A stretch of DNA of 41,434 nucleotides, from positions 1 to 41,434 of IMG/VR virus record IMGVR_UViG_3300019458_000059. One strand, written 5' to 3'. Numbering within the stretch: the first letter of the stretch is position 1; the number at the start of each line of letters is the position of its first letter. Source of the stretch: a virus. This document shows positions 14,105 through 21,200 of this stretch, in pieces. The position numbers and the translations under genes are program-made. Under the pieces are notes generated by a model, which made no database searches, was not told the DNA's origin, and saw only the letters and a program-made list of their open reading frames with translations.

Positions 14105-14587
14105 ATGTTTACAGAGATTCCGCTATTTGACGGGAAAACCTCTCTGGACCTGATGCTGCACGTTCGCAAGCTGATTCTGGACGAGCCCAATCGAATCCTC
14201 ATGGACATTTGGGGTATTCGTTTGCAGGGTGATGCATATGATGAGGGTGTAAAAGACAAAATGACGATGAACCATGGTCGTAACTTTCCGTCCTGTGGGA
14301 CTGTTGCCTGTCTCAATGGCTGGATGGATTACTCGATGGGAAAATATAACACTCAGCCATACAATGCATTGAGCTATCTGCCTGAATCCCCCAAGAACGA
14401 GGCTCGTGCGTTATTTGGAGGAAGCTGCATTATCGACTACGAGATCGACGACTTCATCAAGATTCAGCCGTATCCGTTCCCGTGTCCGTTCAGCAACAGT
14501 CCTGAAGAGTATGCGCAGGCAGTCGCGGAGAACATCGACAAATTCATCGAGCGGAATCGGGAAGCGCTGGAGGCTCATATCATCTAA
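14105..14587 (+). CDS. Conserved-type phage protein with CGTVACLNGW motif, 160 aa
   Basis: The motif SCGTVACLNGWMDY (about residues 62-75) matches the xCGTxACxxGW signature of uncharacterised proteins common in phages and mobile elements. The Cys pair could bind metal or form a disulphide. A PYPFPCPF stretch lies near residue 120. Preceded by AGGAGG at 6 bases. Function unknown. Confidence 0.7.
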   Translation: MFTEIPLFDGKTSLDLMLHVRKLILDEPNRILMDIWGIRLQGDAYDEGVKDKMTMNHGRNFPSCGTVACLNGWMDYSMGKYNTQPYNALSYLPESPKNEARALFGGSCIIDYEIDDFIKIQPYPFPCPFSNSPEEYAQAVAENIDKFIERNREALEAHII

Positions 14588-14856
14588 TGAAGAAAACTAC
14601 ACGCATCAAGTTAGGACGCACGGATGCGCAGGGTCAACTAATCGGGCTGGAGAACCGGATGTCAAAGCACGACCTGGAGAGGCGGGCAGTTAAGATTGAA
14701 GCGAGGAAGGCTGTAGCGGAGAACCTCGTGCTGCACATCGGGCAGGCGAAGCTGATGGCAATGGCTGTTGCTGCGGCTGTCAGACGTTCGGACAGGATTC
14801 ACTACTCTATTGAGGCAGGACTAGTGTTTGCTATCGTCTACCTGTTCTTCCTATAA
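14587..14856 (+). CDS. Basic protein with C-terminal membrane anchor, 89 aa
   Basis: A Lys/Arg-rich cytoplasmic part (RRAVKIEARKAVAENLVLH) and a C-terminal hydrophobic segment (AGLVFAIVYLFFL). Tail-anchored topology. The start overlaps the preceding stop (TAATG). Function unknown; it belongs to the cluster of membrane mini-proteins. Confidence 0.6.
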   Translation: MKKTTRIKLGRTDAQGQLIGLENRMSKHDLERRAVKIEARKAVAENLVLHIGQAKLMAMAVAAAVRRSDRIHYSIEAGLVFAIVYLFFL

Positions 14857-14861
14857 GGCTC

Positions 14862-15098
14862 ATGGGAATTAGGATGGGCTACGTAATCTTCGTTGTGGTC
14901 TTCAGCGTCGTGGCGGTCTTGTATGCTAGAAGACTCTTTACTCGACTCCATTACCAGCAATTGGAAAGACTGACCAGGGAGAGAGTAGAGGCGGCAAGAA
15001 GATTAACAGACCAGAAGGCTGTAGATAGAATGTGGCGCAGGATGGTAGGTCCCGAGGAACACGAGAGGCTGAAGAAGATATACGAAAGGGTCTGGTAG
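14862..15098 (+). CDS. N-anchored coiled-coil membrane protein, 78 aa
   Basis: A membrane segment at residues 5-24 (MGYVIFVVVFSVVAVLYARR) is followed by a charged helix. ATG at 14874 is an alternative start. Function unknown; the i-spanin-like plan (anchor plus helix) is noted, but no paired outer-membrane partner overlaps it. Confidence 0.55.
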   Translation: MGIRMGYVIFVVVFSVVAVLYARRLFTRLHYQQLERLTRERVEAARRLTDQKAVDRMWRRMVGPEEHERLKKIYERVW

Positions 15099-15106
15099 GT
15101 AATGCA

Positions 15107-15268
15107 ATGACGAAAGTAGAAGCCTGGGTTCTGTTCTTTGCTGCTGCTCTGAACAAGGGGAGTAATGCAGTCGATTCTGCCAAGTGGGCTGCTGAAGAGG
15201 CAGACCGGATGGTTGTGCAGTTCGAGAAGCGATTCAAGTTCGACGAGGAAGACAAGAGCAAGTCGTGA
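15107..15268 (+). CDS. Hypothetical helical protein, 53 aa
   Basis: Begins MTKVEAWVLFFAAALNKG. An amphipathic helix, acidic C-terminus. The frame is open further upstream, but GTAGGTAATGCA precedes this ATG and the upstream portion overlaps the neighbour. GTGA overlap with the next gene. Confidence 0.5.
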   Translation: MTKVEAWVLFFAAALNKGSNAVDSAKWAAEEADRMVVQFEKRFKFDEEDKSKS

Positions 15269-15564
15269 GGACATTCCTGCGCGTCACCGTCTATGCCTTC
15301 CTCGCTACTGCTGTATTTCTGCTGATGCTGCTATTCACGTCCGGTTGCAGTATCGGCATCTACCGCGACTGGCGAGGCAGACCAGAGAACCGGCGTGCGG
15401 GACCGGAGCCTATCGTCAAGGTCTGGACTGCCCGATGCGAGCGGATAGCAATCGGGGCAGCGCGATATGGCGTGAACACTAGGAAGCTGAGAGCAGAGTA
15501 TGTAAGACTCTGTGTTATCGAGCTTGCGCAGGCTGACTTTCAAAGAGCCAGGAGAGCTGAATGA
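15265..15564 (+). CDS. Putative lipoprotein, 99 aa
   Basis: GTG start. An N-terminal hydrophobic signal (VYAFLATAVFLLMLLF) ends in TSGC, a lipobox giving a lipidated Cys about residue 28. The mature part is basic (DWRGRPENRRAGPEP) with two more Cys. A periplasm-facing lipoprotein implies a diderm host, though the signal alone does not prove it. An o-spanin or superinfection-exclusion role is possible; there is no direct evidence. Confidence 0.6.
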   Translation: MRTFLRVTVYAFLATAVFLLMLLFTSGCSIGIYRDWRGRPENRRAGPEPIVKVWTARCERIAIGAARYGVNTRKLRAEYVRLCVIELAQADFQRARRAE

Positions 15565-16031
15565 ACATCTGGCCTCTTGTTTTCATAGGGGCAGTTGCTC
15601 TCATCGTATTGCTCCTGCTATGTCGTATTGCTCTTGTTGTGAGAGAGGATTACGACGAACTACTGCTGGACGCCCTGGAAAGGTCAGTTAGAATGCAATC
15701 CTGGTATGCCAGCACTCTGAATGCCTATGATGGCGGAGAACGACAATTATTCGAGAATGCGAACGAATGGATATGTCATCTAAGACGTTCTGTTCGCTTT
15801 TTCGGTATTAAAAGGAGAAAAACAGAGGACAGGACCATGAACTTTGACTACGAAGAAGTATGGGCTGGTCTGGAAAAGGTAGTGAGAATGTATTCGCTTC
15901 AGCTTCAAATTATGAATGCTTACGATGGGGGAAATCGGCTACAGTTCAGGAATGCTGCCGAATGGCTGGAATATCTGGATAAGAATTATGTTCCTTATCC
16001 TGCCAACGCAACGAAGAGGGAGGACCGATGA
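15561..16031 (+). CDS. Membrane-anchored protein with internal duplication, 156 aa
   Basis: N-terminal membrane helix (PLVFIGAVALIVLLLLCRIA), then two copies of a ~60-residue domain: copy 1 has SVRMQSWYASTLNAYDGG and NANEWICHL, copy 2 has VVRMYSLQLQIMNAYDGG and NAAEWLEYL. Between them an in-frame ATG (15838) follows AAAAGGAGAAAAA, so copy 2 may also be made alone. The same AAGGAG-type block recurs at about 16060. Function unknown; a tandem duplication followed by fusion is the simplest history. Confidence 0.65.
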   Translation: MNIWPLVFIGAVALIVLLLLCRIALVVREDYDELLLDALERSVRMQSWYASTLNAYDGGERQLFENANEWICHLRRSVRFFGIKRRKTEDRTMNFDYEEVWAGLEKVVRMYSLQLQIMNAYDGGNRLQFRNAAEWLEYLDKNYVPYPANATKREDR

Positions 16032-16105
16032 AGAAGTTCATTGGCGTCCTATCCGTCTTTTCGGTATTTAAAAAGGAGAAAATTCGATGGAATTTGAATG
16101 GATGA
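16028..16105 (+). CDS. Possible 25-aa mini-ORF
   Basis: Begins MKKFIGVLSVFSVFKKEK; the ATG overlaps the preceding stop. It contains the duplicated Shine-Dalgarno block within its codons. Possibly a truncated copy of the 16185 gene start (both begin MKKFI), so it may be a remnant. Confidence 0.3.
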   Translation: MKKFIGVLSVFSVFKKEKIRWNLNG

Positions 16106-16179
16106 AGTTCATACTAGGATTCGTTGGATTTATTGTCGGATTTGCCATTGTCCAGCTTGTTTTTATTATCAGGAGATAA
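16087..16179 (+). CDS. Single-span membrane mini-protein, 30 aa
   Basis: Begins MEFEWMKFILGFVGFIVGFA; almost wholly a membrane helix ending in IIRR (positive inside). AAAAAGGAGAAAA is 5 bases before the ATG. Function unknown. Confidence 0.5.
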   Translation: MEFEWMKFILGFVGFIVGFAIVQLVFIIRR

Positions 16180-16184
16180 GATAT

Positions 16185-16466
16185 ATGAAGAAGTTTATCG
16201 CCGGCAGCCTCCTGGGATTTGTGCTCGCTTGCTGGTCTCCATCTGCTCAATCGAAATTTGAGGACCCGGCCTGTGTTCCCGGTATGACTCTTGCTGTGGG
16301 ACAGCTTACATCTGCCGACCACGAACAGGAAGAGGGATACTGGACCATTGGCAAGCTGACCATCATGGTCAGCCCGGAGTCGTTGAACAACCAGACTACT
16401 CTTCCTCGATACAAGGGTGACGAGGTTGTGCTCAGCATTCGGCTAAGGAAAGCGGAGGATAGATAA
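16185..16466 (+). CDS. Secreted protein with signal peptide, 93 aa
   Basis: MKKFIAGSLLGFVLACWSPS then AQS gives a signal peptide with a likely cut after about residue 23. The mature part is a small beta-rich domain. The frame is open upstream to 16098, but the signal peptide fixes the start; GGAGATAAG precedes it. Exported, function unknown. Confidence 0.6.
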   Translation: MKKFIAGSLLGFVLACWSPSAQSKFEDPACVPGMTLAVGQLTSADHEQEEGYWTIGKLTIMVSPESLNNQTTLPRYKGDEVVLSIRLRKAEDR

Positions 16467-16467
16467 A

Positions 16468-16716
16468 ATGAAAAGACTACTCGCTACGGCATTCTGTGGC
16501 TGGATTCTCTGGACATTTGCCAGCAATGAGAGCAGTTTTTATTGGTTTCCTTCTGACGGATACCAATCGTATGATACATGCCGAGCAGCAATGGAAGTAC
16601 GATACACCCACCAGTGGAAGAAAGAAGAGAAAGGGGAAGCAGCCAAAAACTCGCGCACGTTCTCATGCTTCCCAAGTGATTTTGACCCTCGCGAAGAGAA
16701 AGCAGGGAAGAGGTAA
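16468..16716 (+). CDS. Exported Cys-containing protein, 82 aa
   Basis: N-terminal MKRLLATAFCGWILWTFAS resembles a signal peptide; the mature part has two Cys (DTC, FSCF) suited to a disulphide and is charged. Directly follows the other exported protein. Confidence 0.55.
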   Translation: MKRLLATAFCGWILWTFASNESSFYWFPSDGYQSYDTCRAAMEVRYTHQWKKEEKGEAAKNSRTFSCFPSDFDPREEKAGKR

Positions 16717-17096
16717 TGCAGGTCATCGACCCTTACGGCGACCATAGCGTTGGCAGGTTCATGGCTCTTGAGCCCGATCTGTCTATCACTGCTGCTACTC
16801 GTCGGAGGCAGCAGCATCAAAACACTCGACTGGATTGGGTCACTGTCCGATGGATTCGTGCTCGCTTCTACGAGCTGACTCAGCCGACACGGATTGAACG
16901 TATTGTTGCTCTGAGACAGGAGCGTCCAATCCCTGTCTGTAATCAGGCAATCATCGACATTCTCAAGAACAAGAGCTGGATTGACCTGAGTTACAAGTGG
17001 AAGCCTCTGCCAGTTACCAAGCGGTATTGGTCCCCGGAGGCGCGGGAACGGCAGTCTATGATAACCAAGGCAGGTATGAGGAGAGTGAAGCGATGA
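16716..17096 (+). CDS. Hypothetical basic protein, 126 aa
   Basis: Not recognised. Highly basic, with repeated Arg (ATRRRQQHQNTRLDWVTVRW) and aromatic residues; nucleic-acid binding is plausible. Joined to neighbours by TAATG and ATGA overlaps. Confidence 0.6.
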   Translation: MQVIDPYGDHSVGRFMALEPDLSITAATRRRQQHQNTRLDWVTVRWIRARFYELTQPTRIERIVALRQERPIPVCNQAIIDILKNKSWIDLSYKWKPLPVTKRYWSPEARERQSMITKAGMRRVKR

Positions 17097-17359
17097 ATAT
17101 CTTTAAAACGGTTTTGAGCAATGAGAGAGTAAAATCAGCAGAGTGGGTTTTCGACTCTGACGGAGCCATAAGGACTGAAGAAGGTCTATGTCCTTTGGAG
17201 GTCTATTTCTCGAACAGTGCTTGTTATACTTTGGCGTCAGCAGTGGTTTTCGGCTGGATCCAGACAAGAGCCTTTATGATTGTGGCAGACGTTGCGAGGA
17301 ACCAGCGCACGCGTAATCGGGTGATGATGGAACAGGCATTAATGGGGAGTATCTCGTAA
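17093..17359 (+). CDS. Hypothetical protein, 88 aa
   Basis: Begins MNIFKTVLSNERVKSAEW; a middle hydrophobic segment (SACYTLASAVVFGWIQTRAF) could be membrane or core. The frame is open upstream, but the ATG at 17093 overlaps the preceding stop, which is the local rule. Function unknown. Confidence 0.6.
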   Translation: MNIFKTVLSNERVKSAEWVFDSDGAIRTEEGLCPLEVYFSNSACYTLASAVVFGWIQTRAFMIVADVARNQRTRNRVMMEQALMGSIS

Positions 17360-17562
17360 TGAGACTAGCCCACTACCATGTCAGGAAAAACATTGATGAC
17401 AATTCCATAGGTGACACTGTTGGGAAAGTAATAGAACAGATTCCAGAGCCTTATAGTGCTCTATACATCATTCCACACACAATGCGCCCCTTTGGTCTTG
17501 GTTTTGGTAGTGGCAGGCTGGATGTATTCGCAGTAGATATCGTAGCGAGGTATGAGGAATGA
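17359..17562 (+). CDS. Hypothetical protein, 67 aa
   Basis: Not recognised. A small globular domain with a Gly-rich turn (RPFGLGFGSGRLDVF). Overlaps the previous stop by one base and the helicase start by ATGA. Confidence 0.6.
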   Translation: MRLAHYHVRKNIDDNSIGDTVGKVIEQIPEPYSALYIIPHTMRPFGLGFGSGRLDVFAVDIVARYEE

Positions 17563-18557
17563 GTGTCCAAGGTATCCACTTTTACTCAACTGCCGAGCTG
17601 CTTCAACTACCCGATACCGAATGGCTGGTTCAGGACTGGATACCACGTCAAAGACTGGTTACCATGTATGGACAGCCAGGGCATGGGAAGTCGTTCGTTG
17701 CGCTCGATATTGCTTTGAGCGTGGCAGAAGGTATTCCCTGGCTTGGCAAGCACAAGACCCGGCAAGGGCCTGTTATTTATATTGCTGCCGAGGGAGGGCA
17801 TTCCATCAAACGGAGGGTGAAAGCCTGGATGGATTACAACGGTATTAAGTCCATCGAGGCAATGCAATTCGTCCTAGAGGCATTCGATATGAAGGACGAG
17901 CGGGCTGTCGGAGAGTTTGTCGAGAAAATTGAGGACCGGGACATCTACCCAGAGCTGGTCATAGTCGACACCCTGAGCCGTTCCTTTGGCGGAGGAGAGG
18001 AAAATGCATCGACGGACATGGGCCAGTTCGTCAATCGCATTGCCGAGGTGGCTACGAATCGACAGACGGCTATCATGGCAATTCATCATACCAACGTCGG
18101 TGGAGCTCGGGAAAGGGGTCATACTTCACTACGTGGTGGAATGGACGTCATGATAAAATGCACGGCTATTAAAGACCGGGACCATCAACTGAAGAATGTT
18201 ATCGTGGATAACGACAAACAGAAGGACGACCCTTCAGCCCCTAGAATCGTCTTGGAACGGTTGAATGTAGCCAAATCCTGTGTGCTCATACCCTCCAAGG
18301 GTAAAGACCTGCCCGAAGGTGTACCAATGTTGTCCGACGTAGCTGCCAAGCTGCTTCGTGTCTGCTGGGCTGTCGAGGGTGAAAAGATTGAGAAGGACGA
18401 GTGGCTGGCAACTGTTGAGTTTTCTCAGCGGACTTTCCATCGGGCAGCAAATGAGCTGCTGGACAAGAAGCTGGTCAAGCGGCAGGGGCATGGGAAGTAT
18501 ATGCTGACGGGACCGGGTCTAACAACCCGGGATGCGTATGATGAGCAGAGTCAGTAA
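17559..18557 (+). CDS. RepA/DnaB-like replicative helicase (AAA_25-type ATPase)
   Basis: 332 aa. Walker A GQPGHGKS at 38-45, Walker B ELVIVDTLSR near 130, and IMAIHHTN (His sensor) near 165, the layout of RepA-type hexameric helicases and phage RecA-fold NTPases. The C-terminal ~80 residues form a winged-helix-like domain (FSQRTFHRAANELLDKKLV), fitting origin recognition. It closes the early operon and is immediately followed by a repeat cluster, as with plasmid rep genes beside their origins. No primase was recognised. Confidence 0.85.
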   Translation: MSVQGIHFYSTAELLQLPDTEWLVQDWIPRQRLVTMYGQPGHGKSFVALDIALSVAEGIPWLGKHKTRQGPVIYIAAEGGHSIKRRVKAWMDYNGIKSIEAMQFVLEAFDMKDERAVGEFVEKIEDRDIYPELVIVDTLSRSFGGGEENASTDMGQFVNRIAEVATNRQTAIMAIHHTNVGGARERGHTSLRGGMDVMIKCTAIKDRDHQLKNVIVDNDKQKDDPSAPRIVLERLNVAKSCVLIPSKGKDLPEGVPMLSDVAAKLLRVCWAVEGEKIEKDEWLATVEFSQRTFHRAANELLDKKLVKRQGHGKYMLTGPGLTTRDAYDEQSQ

Positions 18558-18578
18558 GTAGTAGTTACTGCTACTTAC
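18554..18578 (+). repeat. Hairpin at the helicase stop
   Basis: GTAAGTAG (18554-18561) and CTACTTAC (18571-18578), perfect 8-bp stem, 9-base loop, containing the stop codon of the helicase gene. No U-run. Confidence 0.6.
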
Positions 18579-18615
18579 CATAGCTACTATAGTTACCATA
18601 GTTACTATAGGGGGT
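18579..18615. repeat. Two 18-bp tandem repeats
   Basis: CCATAGCTACTATAG and CCATAGTTACTATAG, each containing the palindrome CTATAG, in tandem just after the helicase gene. Confidence 0.6.
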
Positions 18616-18633
18616 CTGGGGGAGAATCACACT

Positions 18634-18783
18634 GATAGTGCCATAGTGTTGTATATAGGGTATTGGCACTTTGGCACTATCTCGGTTTAAGTCAATAAAA
18701 ATGGGCCTTAAGTGTCTTTTTTAGGCTTGGCACTATTGGCTGATAGTGCCACCACTTTTGGCACTTTGGCATTATGTTCGCAC
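18634..18783. other. Iteron-like cluster, candidate replication origin
   Basis: At least six copies of (T)TGGCACT(AT) or its complement: GATAGTGCC (18634-18642), TTGGCACT (18663-18670), TTGGCACTATC (18671-18681), palindrome GGCACTAT-N6-ATAGTGCC (18729-18750), TTGGCACT (18759-18766) and TTGGCATTA. Between them lies an A+T-rich segment (about 18688-18723). Iterons plus an AT-rich stretch next to a RepA-like helicase is the usual plan of a theta origin; a transcription-factor array is the alternative. Confidence 0.6.
18767..18781 (+). promoter_or_regulatory. Sigma-54-like motif at the end of the iteron cluster
   Basis: TGGCATTATGTTCGC; GG-N10-GC kept, one mismatch in TTGC. It overlaps the last iteron half-site, so the match may derive from the repeat family. 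Points at the 18853 mini-gene. Confidence 0.3.
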
Positions 18784-18852
18784 GCAGTGGTTATTTAAAT
18801 GCTTGAATGAGCTACTCAAGCGGTTCGCTACGCTTCAGGGAGGAGAGGAACT

Positions 18853-18909
18853 ATGAACGCTATCACATCACACATCGACCATGATAGGGTCGTTCTCCTG
18901 CAGGCGTAA
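18853..18909 (+). CDS. Possible 18-aa peptide with strong ribosome site
   Basis: MNAITSHIDHDRVVLLQA, preceded by GGGAGGAGAGGAACT. The strong Shine-Dalgarno suggests translation, perhaps as a leader peptide; the remaining sequence to 19049 has no other gene. Confidence 0.35.
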   Translation: MNAITSHIDHDRVVLLQA

Positions 18910-19049
18910 GACAGGCTCTACTGAGAGTCGCAGGCAAGGACAGGGGTTAGGGTAGGGGTGGACAGAGTTAACAGAAATGAGTTCTAAGAACAGCCTATAT
19001 TTATTGGGTCTTTTAGAGTCAACTTGAGCGTAGAAAGGGAACTACAACC

Positions 19050-19247
19050 ATGACCAAGTGGGAGTATGCAGTTACTTTCGAGTCCAACGTCAATCCGCCC
19101 GAGACTATCCGGGGCGTAGTCGAAGAGACTGATAGTGGGGCCCCGTCTGGTGCTGCAGGTAGAGCCGTGCGACAAGCCGAGAAACATAAGCCTACCAGGA
19201 GCCGATATGAGAGCGTAGTAGTTCTCCTAGTCAAGAAGACATTCTGA
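19050..19247 (+). CDS. Hypothetical protein, 65 aa
   Basis: Not recognised. A beta strand start (WEYAVTFESNVNPPETIRG), a Gly/Ala linker and a basic C-terminal strand. AAAGGGA precedes the ATG. An isolated gene between the repeat cluster and the next operon. Confidence 0.55.
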   Translation: MTKWEYAVTFESNVNPPETIRGVVEETDSGAPSGAAGRAVRQAEKHKPTRSRYESVVVLLVKKTF

Positions 19248-19308
19248 CTCTGCTGTAAGTGATGTACAGGGCAGGGACAGGCTAGACAAGCGTTCTGAGG
19301 GTCACCTT

Positions 19309-19323
19309 GGGAACGCTACTTGC
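19309..19323 (+). promoter_or_regulatory. Degenerate sigma-54-like motif before the 281-aa gene
   Basis: GGGAACGCTACTTGC followed by A; GG-N10-GC with an exact TTGCA but a poor -24 block. 81 bases before the 19405 ATG, in the only gap there. Confidence 0.35.
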
Positions 19324-19404
19324 AATTCTTTAGCAACGTATCCGGATTTCAATACTGTTCTGTCTCCTAACGACAGAACATCATGTCCTTAAGGAGGACA
19401 CCCA

Positions 19405-20250
19405 ATGGGAGCAAGACCGAGTTCTTTCAAAACTGGCGGAGGATTCCTGAATAACGTAGACGCTGTATTCGCGGATTACGAATTCACGACTGATGCCCCT
19501 GGCGGCGGGAAGGCAAAGACCAAGAGGAGCAAGAGCGGGGATGGCGACTTCACTCCTGGATATGTCAAAATCTCGTTCAAGACGGATGGAGCGAGTGAGG
19601 TTCAGCAGACTAGCCTCTATTTTGGTAATGCGGAGAGCTTCGAAATCTCGGACGATGGCAAGACCCTAACTCCTGTCGAAGAGGGATTCGGACTGTCGGG
19701 CAATACCGAATTTGCACGGTTCATCGAGTCTCTCGTTATGGCCGGATTTCCCGAGACGAACCTGCCGGAAGATGATATCAACTACGAGGCAATCATCAAC
19801 TGGCGTATGCGTCTCCATCAGGTTGTGAACGAGGAAGCTACCAAGAAGCTTGGGAAACAGAAAAACAAGAAGACCGGGAGGGAATACGAACGGCGTGATT
19901 TGCGTGTCCTGGACGTCTATGGTCCGGTCGAGACCAAGACTGTTGGCAAGGGCAGCTCTAAGTCAGCCGTGAAGGCTGTCACCGCCAAATCAGGCAAGGC
20001 AAATGGTGCATCCAAGTCGAACAACGACGAGGTTGAGGCTCTCGCAATCGACACATTGCAGACTATCCTGAATGCTGCTGGTGCGAACGGGCTTATCAAG
20101 ACCAAGCTGCCATTGGCAATCACCAAGGCCATTACAAAGCATCCGCTCCGTGAGGATGTCCGCCGTCTTATCATGACCGATGATTTCCTGGGTCGTGAAG
20201 AGGGTTGGGCCTACGACCAGTCGGAACAAATGCTTATCGCTGTCGAGTAG
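19405..20250 (+). CDS. Probable DNA-replication/recombination accessory protein, 281 aa
   Basis: Not firmly recognised. Residues 1-165 form a beta-rich region with many polar Gly/Lys loops. A Lys/Ser/Ala linker follows (about 175-215). The C-terminal ~65 residues look like a winged helix (GLIKTKLPLAITKAITKHP). A beta barrel, flexible linker and small C-terminal domain, at the head of the replication module and with its own promoter region and terminator, fits an abundant single-strand-binding protein, but this is inference. AAGGAGGACA lies 6 bases before the ATG. Confidence 0.6.
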   Translation: MGARPSSFKTGGGFLNNVDAVFADYEFTTDAPGGGKAKTKRSKSGDGDFTPGYVKISFKTDGASEVQQTSLYFGNAESFEISDDGKTLTPVEEGFGLSGNTEFARFIESLVMAGFPETNLPEDDINYEAIINWRMRLHQVVNEEATKKLGKQKNKKTGREYERRDLRVLDVYGPVETKTVGKGSSKSAVKAVTAKSGKANGASKSNNDEVEALAIDTLQTILNAAGANGLIKTKLPLAITKAITKHPLREDVRRLIMTDDFLGREEGWAYDQSEQMLIAVE

Positions 20251-20260
20251 TTGCGGAGTA

Positions 20261-20292
20261 GGGCTCCAGGATAGATGCCTGGGGCCCCTTTT
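20261..20292 (+). terminator. Intrinsic terminator after the 281-aa gene
   Basis: GGGCTCCAGG (20261-20270), loop ATAGATG, CCTGGGGCCC (20278-20287): 10 bp with one G-U, followed by CTTTT. The clearest intrinsic terminator in the window. Confidence 0.8.
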
Positions 20293-20305
20293 CAAAGAAG
20301 GGCCA

Positions 20306-20467
20306 ATGTTGTCTATCTGTGAAAAATGCGGATGTGAGACTCTTGACTCTCTCAAGCACGATTGCCTGGAGTCACTTTACAGCCAAAAGAGATTGCTGGT
20401 TGACCAGCTATTCAAAATTCAAGATAAGATTTTACAACTAGGTGGAAGTTCTTTGAACATCGAGTAG
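20306..20467 (+). CDS. Small zinc-finger coiled-coil protein, 53 aa
   Basis: CEKCGCE and HDC give a possible zinc site at the N-terminus, then a helical part (QKRLLVDQLFKIQDKILQLG). The start is the first ATG after the terminator (AAGAAGGGCCA upstream). Function unknown. Confidence 0.55.
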   Translation: MLSICEKCGCETLDSLKHDCLESLYSQKRLLVDQLFKIQDKILQLGGSSLNIE

Positions 20468-20479
20468 TAGTTACTTTCC

Positions 20480-20556
20480 AGGGCTGGCTAACGGATACCG
20501 CGCTTAGATGTCGCGGGATACGAAGTGGGACTCAGGTCCAGGAACGAGCCAGCCCT
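20480..20556 (+). ncRNA. Orphan structured RNA, three-way junction
   Basis: P1: AGGGCTGGCT (20480-20489) with AGCCAGCCCT (20547-20556), 10 perfect pairs. P2: CCGCG with CGCGG, 9-base loop CTTAGATGT. P3: GGAC-TCAG-GTCC. Junction strands (AACGGATA, GATACGAAGTG, AGGAACG) are purine-rich, as in ligand-binding or catalytic junctions. No U-run follows, so it is not a terminator. It ends 27 bases before the exonuclease ATG and fits a cis-regulator, a ribozyme or a small RNA. I recognise no Rfam class. Confidence 0.6.
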
Positions 20557-20583
20557 AATTCTTTCAATCGGAGCAGAATTCTA

Positions 20584-21177
20584 ATGCTTGTTACTCCGAT
20601 CGACCACGGACTCGAATTAGGGGCTAGCAAGAATCCCCGCAGTTCTGGCCTGCATCTCTCCGAAATCTACAACGACCTATTTGCTTGTCTTGAGCCCAAG
20701 CGCTATAAGGCTGGAGCACCTGTTAATAAAGCATTGCTTGAAGCTGGCATTCTCTTTGAAGAGATGCTGGAACGTGCATTCGTGCTGCGATTACAGGAAA
20801 CGGTAGGTCGGCCTGGAGAGCTTGTTTCCGAGGAAGGCGTCAAGTGTTCTCCTGACCTGTTCATCTTCGATGCGGAGGACAACTTCCGTATTGGTGAAAT
20901 CAAGCTGACCTGGAAGAGCAGCCGAGATGTCCCTCGTGAACCCGGAGAGAATGGCTTCCCGGTCAAGTTCAAGAAGAACTTCGTGCAGATGATGGGTTAT
21001 TGTCACGTAGCTCGGACTCCCTATGCCCGTCTAATCTCGTTCTTCGTCAATGGACAATACATTCCCGGCCCGCCCGAGCCGGAGCTGCTGGCCTGGGACA
21101 TCGAATTCTCGACACAAGAGCTGCGCGAGAATTGGGCCATGCTCATAAACCATGCACGTGACAGGGAAATGCTGTAA
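20584..21177 (+). CDS. PD-(D/E)XK exonuclease, Cas4/RecB-like
   Basis: 197 aa. SPDLFIFD (D91) and RIGEIKLTW (E105, K107) make the D...ExK catalytic core; FEE about residue 58-60 and QMMGYCHVA downstream fit the supporting acidic and Gln motifs of the RecB/Cas4 clade. No Cys cluster, so probably no Fe-S centre. Such exonucleases process ends for phage recombination and usually pair with an annealase or RecA-like partner; the Sak4-like ATPase follows two genes later. Confidence 0.82.
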   Translation: MLVTPIDHGLELGASKNPRSSGLHLSEIYNDLFACLEPKRYKAGAPVNKALLEAGILFEEMLERAFVLRLQETVGRPGELVSEEGVKCSPDLFIFDAEDNFRIGEIKLTWKSSRDVPREPGENGFPVKFKKNFVQMMGYCHVARTPYARLISFFVNGQYIPGPPEPELLAWDIEFSTQELRENWAMLINHARDREML

Positions 21178-21200
21178 TCGTTGAGAGAGGATTTACTGCA

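Noticed and set aside
14862-15564. Two-gene spanin (i-spanin plus lipoprotein)
   Set aside because: The topology fits loosely, but the genes are separated by another ORF and lie in the early unit far from the lysis genes.
20480-20556. Possible glutamine (glnA-type) riboswitch because of GAAGTGGG and GGAACG
   Set aside because: In that class the GGAACG pairs with a 5' CGUUC, which is absent; here the closing stem is a different 10-bp helix.
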